From: Semisulcospira habei
Lineage: Eukaryota; Mollusca; Gastropoda; Semisulcospiridae
DNA: 64,000 nt
Direction of reading: 5' to 3'
Assembly (NCBI GenBank): GCA_036245525.1
Contig: BTPG01000002.1
Location: forward strand, 121,497,451 to 121,561,450
In this document: positions 58,091 through 64,000 of the stretch, in pieces
Layout: each line of letters opens with the position of its first letter
How positions within the stretch are numbered: the stretch's first letter is position 1
The notes under the pieces: model-generated
Seen by the model: the letters and a program-made list of their open reading frames with translations, nothing else
What the model was told of the DNA's origin: nothing
Databases searched by the model: none
Position numbers and translations under genes: made by a program

Positions 58091-60650
58091 TCCCGGCCTG
58101 CACGGCGCCTTCTGTGACTTTTAGGAAGTGGATAAGTGTCACTGGTGCTTCTTGCGTTGCTGCCGGAAGATAGGTCCCCGGGCTGTGGGGCCGGCCTTCA
58201 TCCCTCGTGGGAGCACGGTCCTGCACCGGTTCCGGCATTGAGAGACTTCCGGCTTGTGCGGTGCCTCTCGGAGCCTTCGACCTGGCGTCCGGTGTGCTTC
58301 GGCTTCGCCGGTCAAGTTCGCCGGTTGGACGGCCGGGACCTTCGTCGAGGACCCAGCCTTCCTCTTCCTGGATGCTTCTGGGCCTCTGCCGCGTGGGCGC
58401 TTCTTCTTCTTCTTCTTCGACTACAGGTGCTACCTTCCCCTGCCCCTTGCGAGATGTCCAGGTAAGGTCTCGATGTTTTGCCAGCGCCGTGCCTCTGACG
58501 GCGTGCGCCGGCATCTTTTACTATATCGTTGCTTGTTTTTAAGAAAGCGATATTGCTCAGGACAGGATGGTGGGGTAAGGTGAAAAGTGGTGCGCGGTTT
58601 TCGTTTTGAGAAATGTGGCCTTCTGCTATGACCAGTCGCTTCGTTGTTTCACTCTATGTTGCAGTGGTCAAGTCCGCACCTGCACACGATGTGGCGACTT
58701 GCAGTGGCTGAGTGACAAGCATGCGGTCTACCTCCCCTGCGCTGGTTGTGCTTAGGGCCACTCCCGTGATGTCTGCGCTCTGGGTAGAGGACCTTGGGAC
58801 ACCCAGCTGCGGAGCCTACGGCGTGACAGTCGCCGCACTGCCCGCAGCCACAAGCATGCTTTGGCCCTGGATCCAGCAGAAACGCACTTCGCTGCCGTTG
58901 GGGGACGGCACACAAAGGCTCCCCCCTTGCGCACCCACTCGCTCGAGTCTGGTCCGCAGCGAGTCCGCTCGCCCCGCTCTGCGGAAAACAAACCCCAACA
59001 CTCTACGTTGGGGGACGCCTTTCTCCCCCCTTGCGCACCGGCTCACTTGAGCCAGGTCCGCAGCGAGCTAGCTCGCCCCGCCTTGCGGAACCCAAGCCTC
59101 ACAAGTCCTCTGGCAGAACTGAACGCCGCTTCTCTCCGACGCCGGAGGGAGATAGATAAGAGACAAGAGAAGCCTCGGCTTCTGCGTACGACCCTCGACA
59201 TGCGACTACGGGTTCGCGACCGCCTCGACTCAGCTTCTCGCCCCTCGCCTGCCTACGCCCCCTCGGACTTCGGCGTCCTACACCGGACCCGCAGCCCGGC
59301 GTCTTCGGTTCTCGCCTCCCCTTCGCTCACCGCTTCAGCTTCGCGGACGTCTCGCCCTCCTCTTCGGTCTTCCCCTCGGGCATCGCTGGTTCTTCTTACA
59401 AGTCGCCCCCTCCGGTCGATGTCCTCCTGGGTCGTCTGTGCTGCTCATTCTCCGGCTTTGTCTTCCCCCTCTCCTTCCCCGGCACGCTTTCCCCACCTTC
59501 CCCGCTCCCCTCCCCTTCGCGCCGTCGACCACGTGCTCCACCCTCCTCCGCACGGACGCTCTACTCATTGGTCTCACCGCCCGCGCCTTCTCAGCCGCTC
59601 GCCCCGTCTGGCGGCGGCTCCCGCCTATCCAGCTCCTGGTGCCTCGGCCTCCTGCTCCGCCCGGCAATGTGGATAGCAGCCCTCGACTCGCTCCGGTGGA
59701 CTCCGACTCAGCTCTCTCCACCGCTCAACCTCCGCGCGCTGTCTTCTACACCCTTGACCCTGCGTCCAGGAAGGAGACCCTTCCCTCGCTCGACGCACCG
59801 CGCCTCTACAGTCTCGTGTCTTCCCCGAGCCCGGACGCCTTCTCCGTTGCCCGCTTGGACGTTGCTCTTCCCCCTAGAGGTTTCGTCCCTGCCACGCCCT
59901 GAGGTTTCAAGGGTTTGTGTCGCCTTCTCCGCCCCTGCAGCAGTATTCAGGCTCCGACGCGGTTGTCTTTGTCACCGTCGTTCGCTGGCCGGTGGATTGG
60001 ACATTGCCTTTCAGTGCAGCTGAATGCCGGACACTCCCAGGCCTTGCTTCTGCCCTCCCCGCAGTGGTTCCTGCCGCTCAGCAGCAGCTGGTGGACTTCG
60101 CGCCTCCCGCCATTGCATCCCCCCCCCCCCCTCCCCCCCGTCTGGTACGGACGGCGTTCCTTATTTGCAGCGCTCTCGCCTGTGCTGGATTCCTCGACTT
60201 GGCCAAGCAGCGCTCGTCTACCTTGGAGCTGGCTCTTCTCCTCCTCGCCGCTGTTAGGGCCCCTCCTCACTCGGACTGTGGGGAAGAAGTCCTGCTTTCT
60301 GGGCCGCGTGTCAGCGCTTAGGTCCTTGATTCGCCGCTACCGCGCCCTGCTGTGCTCGTTGTCTGCCCCTACCTCCTGCAGGACCTACGCAGACAGCTGC
60401 GACAGGCTCCACTCGGCGATCCCCTCCTCTTCGGTCCTGGCAGTCGGTGAAGGACGCGTTGAACCTGCCCGCGTCACCTCCTCCCGCTTCCAGCCGCCGC
60501 GAGGCACTGGGTCGCACCCTGCGGATCTCCGGACCCCCACAGCACCCGCCCTCCCGGCGTCGCCGCCCTCCCCCGCGCGTCCCCGCCACCCGCCGCGCCC
60601 GCCCGACCCCCCCCCTGCCTGGCCTCAGGCGGCGTCCGATCGTCAACCTT
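58091..60650 (+). pseudogene. DIRS-like retrotransposon, gag-like region
   Basis: GC-rich and open in several frames. A zinc-binding CTRCGDLQWLSDKHAVYLPC AGC arrangement (CxxC...CxxC) is at about 58670-58755. Downstream are Ser/Pro/Arg-rich frames that switch repeatedly. The assignment rests on position upstream of the RT and recombinase, so it is tentative. Confidence 0.5.
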
Positions 60651-60714
60651 CAGCTTAGCACGTGTTCTTAGCAGCGCCTTCCTTCCCTTGGGGACCGCCT
60701 GAGCCCTTCGCGCC

Positions 60715-61145
60715 ACGGTTCCTCCCTTGGGCTTCACTGTCAGCGTAGATCTAGCGGACGCCTACACTCACGTTCCCGTGCTTCTGGCTTCCAGATGCTT
60801 CGGCGCTTCGCTTCGACGGTGGCGTTACCGTTCCGTGCCTTCCCCGTCGCCCGCATCCACTGGATGTTCGCCCGTTCCTTGGTTGGCGTCTTCACCACGG
60901 CCAGGTGGACTTCGTCGAGCCCCTCCTCGAACTAAGTCGACGATCTGCTTCGGCACCACCGGTCGGCACCCTCCCGGGAACAGCAACAGGACGCCTTCCT
61001 GGCCTCCTCGACACCCGCGGCTTCGTAGTCAACTTAGGCAAGTTGGATCTCGCACCGTCCCGCCGCTTCGCACACCGTGGTTGCAGTCCCTTATGGATCT
61101 CGTTGGGTGTGATTCCCGGAACTGAGGATCCAGAAGTTGGCAAAC
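60715..61145 (+). pseudogene. DIRS-like reverse transcriptase, frameshifted
   Basis: VSVDLADAYTHVPVLLAS holds the first catalytic Asp of the RT. In another frame VDFVEPLLELSRRSASAP sits where the active-site DD box would be (the second Asp pair is degraded), then LLDTRGFVVNLGKLDLAPSR. Frames change several times, so it is non-functional or carries sequence errors. Confidence 0.7.
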
Positions 61146-61399
61146 CTGGCTTGTCTTGGTGCGCAGGAGGAGAAGGTCCCCACCAGGCTGGTTGCAGCTC
61201 TCCGGCCTGGTGAGCGCCGCTGAGGATCTACTTTCCCTTGGTCGGCTCTGCTCGCCCCGCTTCACCTTCATCTTCTCCTGCACTGGCGCCCTCGACCGGA
61301 CACTTCGAGACTCCCGTTCCGGTTCCTCCCTCGCTCGTTCCACTCCTCCGCCGCTGGGCGGTCCCTGCCTGGCTCGCGCCTGGAGTCCCTCTCCTTCGC

Positions 61400-61960
61400 C
61401 TCCCCCCCGCCCCCCCTCCCCCCAGTTGTCCCTTGCATCGACGCCAGCCATCCCGGCTGGGGTGCACTCCTGCTGCTCACGTGCCACGGCTTTCGGCAGC
61501 TGGCCACCGGTCCTGGCGGTCAAGCTTTCAACTGGTTGGAGTTTCAGGCGATACGACAGCTCCTTTCGCTTGGGAACCGACTCTCGCACATCAGGACCTG
61601 ATCGTCCTTCCGGCGATTCCGCGGTCGTATCCTACGTACAGAAGCATGGCGGGACCCGCTCCTCTTCCTCTGCCTTCTTCTTACCAGCGCCCCCGTTGGT
61701 GCAAGGATTGCCGCGTCTCTCTCCGAGCGAGATACTTCTACGTCCACCTTGTCCTCGCGGATTCCCTCTCCCCGCGCGGTCAGCATCTCCACGCCAGTGC
61801 GAAGAGAAGAGGAAGAGGCGCTTCGCCCGGACGTCTTTCGGATAATCTGCGCCACGTGGGAGACACACCCCCCCCCCCCTTCGTTCTTCGCGACAGGGTG
61901 GTACCCCCAGCTCCCCCTCCTCGTCTCGCCCATCCCGGCACCACAGCCTAGGCGGCTGTT
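61400..61960 (+). pseudogene. DIRS-like RNase H and connector, frameshifted
   Basis: Across three frames: TPAAHVPRLSAAGHRSWRSS, AFAWEPTLAHQDLI-like, DSAVVSYVQKHGGTRSSSSA, then LRPDVFRIICATWETHPPPP and QLPLLVSPIPAPQP. The order matches the RNase H to recombinase linker of DIRS elements. Confidence 0.65.
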
Positions 61961-62049
61961 GCGCTCCCCCTTCCCTGGGATAGCCCCAGCGTTTCCGCTT
62001 ACCCTCCCTCAGTCCTTGTCCCCAAGGTGCTTCTCTAGCGCAAGGGATG

Positions 62050-62960
62050 CAACACGATCCTGTTGTTGGGGGCGCCGTTCTGCTGGACCGGATCCTGCGC
62101 CACCGACTCCCTGAACCTGGCCACGGGCCCTTCTCTGCGGCTTCCCACTCCTCGCACGATGGTCAAGCTACCGCGCCAGGCGCTCTACCATCCATGCTCT
62201 GAGAGACTCCTGCTACACGCTTGGAGTTTGGATGGCAAGCTCTCACCGCTAGAGTTCTTGTGTGGGGCAGTGACAGCTAACGCTTCGGGCCGCGGACCCT
62301 CGACCCTGCGTGTATACGAGGGAAAGTGGGGAGTACTTGGAGCCTGGTGCGACCTCCGTCGCCTCTCCTCTACCGATCTGACTTCCCCACCACTGGCTGA
62401 GTTCTTCCTGGCTCTTCGCCGAACAGCTCTTGGCACCGATCACTTTAGGGGCTACCTCACTATGATCGCCGACGCTTACCGGCACCCGGGCCGAGCGGAC
62501 CCCGGCAGTGTAAGGACCTCGCTGACCTTTGGCCCACTTTGCCACACAGCGACCTGCCCTCCGCTACCTGATCCCACGCTGGGACTTACCTTGGGTACTC
62601 ACCTGGATGAACGCTAGCGTTGCGAGCCGCTTTCCCCAGCAAGCCTGCCCGACGCTACGCGAAGACTTGCTTCTGCTCACTGTAGCCATAGCCTCCAGAG
62701 TGAGTGCGCTGCCCGTGCCTTCCGAGCCCCCGCCTGCCTGTAGAGCAGGTCGGATGACCCCGTGCAGCTACTAACGGACCCGGCCTTCTTGGCCCAGAAC
62801 CAGTCCCCATTGTCAGCCCCACAGGTGATCACTGTACGATCGCTGACGCCGATCGACTCCTACAAGGAAGTCAGACAACAGGACCTGGTGAGAGCCTTAC
62901 GCGTGTACCTACGCCGTACCAAGCCGCTCCGCCAGGGATGCACCCGCCTCTTTTTCTCTC
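62050..62960 (+). pseudogene. DIRS-like tyrosine recombinase, broken
   Basis: LLLHAWSLDGKLSPLEFLCG, STLRVYEGKWGVLGAWCDLR, PLAEFFLALRRTALGTDHFR and GYLTMIADAYRHPGRADPG form the SAM-like N-terminal domain. LLLLTVAIASRVSALPVPSE holds the first catalytic Arg region. QQDLVRALRVYLRRTKPLRQ and TRLFFSLSPGRQDISAQT follow. Frame breaks lie near 62560 and 62760. The catalytic HxxR and Tyr are not seen; the frame runs into the tandem array. Confidence 0.8.
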
Positions 62961-64000
62961 TGTCCCCAGGTAGACAAGACATCTCAGCCCAGACGATCTT
63001 CCTGGCTAGATGGGTGATGCGCTCCGCCTACCAGGACCTCTGTCCCCAGGTAGACAAGACATCTCAGCCCAGACGATCTTCCTGGCTAAGATGGGTGATG
63101 CGCTCCGCCTACCAGGACCTCTGTCCCCAGGTAGACAAGACATCTCAGCCCAGACGATCTTCCTGGCTAAGATGGGTGATGCGCTCCGCCTACCAGGACC
63201 TCTGTCCCCAGGTAGACAAGACATCTCAGCCCAGACGATCTTCCTGGCTAGATGGGTGATGCGCTCCGCCTACCAGGACCTCTGTCCCCAGGTAGACAAG
63301 ACATCTCAGCCCAGACGATCTTCCTGGCTAAGATGGGCGATGCGCTCCGCCTACCAGGACCTCTGTCCCCAGGTAGACAAGACATCTCAGCCCAGACGAT
63401 CTTCCTGGCTAAGATGGGTGATGCGCTCCGCCTACCAGGACCTCTGTCCCCAGGTAGACAAGACATCTCAGCCCAGACGATCTTCCTGGCTAAGATGGGT
63501 GATGCGCTCCGCCTACCAGGACCTCTGTCCCCAGGTAGACAAGACATCTCAGCCCAGACGATCTTCCTGGCTAAGATGGGTGATGCGCTCCGCCTACCAG
63601 GACCTCTGTCCCCAGGTAGACAAGACATCTCAGCCCAGACGATCTTCCTGGCTAAGATGGGTGATGCGCTCCGCCTACCAGGACCTCTGTCCCCAGGTAG
63701 ACAAGACATCTCAGCCCAGACGATCTTCCTGGCTAAGATGGGTGATGCGCTCCGCCTACCAGGACCTCTGTCCCCAGGTAGACAAGACATCTCAGCCCAG
63801 ACGATCTTCCTGGCTAAGATGGGTGATGCGCTCCGCCTACCAGGACCTCTGTCCCCAGGTAGACAAGACATCTCAGCCCAGACGATCTTCCTGGCTAAGA
63901 TGGGTGATGCGCTCCGCCTACCAGGACCTCTGTCCCCAGGTAGACAAGACATCTCAGCCCAGACGATCTTCCTGGCTAAGATGGGTGATGCGCTCCGCCT
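62961..64000 (+). repeat. 80/81-bp tandem array inside the recombinase frame
   Basis: About 12.8 copies to the window edge of a unit beginning TGTCCCCAGGTAGACAAGAC and ending near CGCCTACCAGGACCTC. Most units are 81 bp (27 codons); at least two (62961 and 63203) are 80 bp, which shift the frame. Both strands stay open, giving spurious ORFs. Confidence 0.95.

Noticed and set aside
58017..60738. Overlapping GC-rich ORFs in all frames
   Set aside because: High GC makes stop codons rare; only segments matching DIRS-type order were kept, as degraded coding sequence.
63248..63952. Minus-strand ORF of 234 codons
   Set aside because: Antisense reading of the 81-bp array; the plus strand matches recombinase sequence.

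Overview
The window is animal nuclear DNA. Two spliced protein genes, single-exon retroelement wreckage, tRNA-derived SINEs, long microsatellites and a very high density of short palindromic elements point to a repeat-rich invertebrate. A mollusc or other lophotrochozoan is my inference from the mix of RTE-, CR1- and DIRS-like elements; the species cannot be fixed from sequence alone.

Layout. Positions 1-10.9 kb hold minisatellites, a 5'-truncated LINE reverse transcriptase (2.3-4.0 kb) flanked by a 30-bp direct repeat, many hairpin elements, and a minisatellite of about 35 units of 26 bp sitting in the loop of a GC-rich hairpin (9.1-10.1 kb). From 10.94 to 29.49 kb on the + strand lies most of a PHLPP-type phosphatase gene (PH domain, leucine-rich repeats, PP2C domain, long acidic/proline-rich tail, PDZ ligand). 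I traced 17 exons with consistent phases; the 5' exons are outside the window or not recognised. Its introns are full of TTAA-bounded hairpin elements and contain two tRNA-like SINEs.

Positions 33.1-38.2 kb hold an RTE-like LINE on the - strand, interrupted by a CR1-like LINE, which is itself interrupted by a 629-bp inverted dimer with a perfect 14-bp target duplication. From 38.2 to 40.5 kb are several pieces of one CR1/jockey-like LINE family with its 3' tails. At 40.9-41.96 kb is an inverted pair of elements, each carrying a hammerhead ribozyme; the - strand copy has every core element and lies in a 541-bp unit with 34-bp perfect terminal inverted repeats. At 44.3-50.35 kb, long inverted arms flank a 682-bp higher-order satellite (two diverged ~341-bp halves), which carries a LINE fragment with a 9-bp target duplication.

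From 53.69 to 55.95 kb (+) are the first three coding exons of TRIP13/Pch2, the AAA+ HORMA-domain remodeller. The AAA+ exons are not seen; what follows (56.9-64.0 kb) is a degenerate DIRS-like tyrosine-recombinase retrotransposon whose recombinase frame runs into an 80/81-bp tandem array that continues past the window edge.

The two cellular genes are unrelated (Akt/PKC dephosphorylation and meiotic/spindle checkpoint control); nothing suggests they work together. The most unusual content is (i) the hammerhead-bearing TIR element, (ii) the large TTAA-bounded hairpin superfamily with several interchangeable palindromic cores, and (iii) the minisatellite grown out of a hairpin loop.
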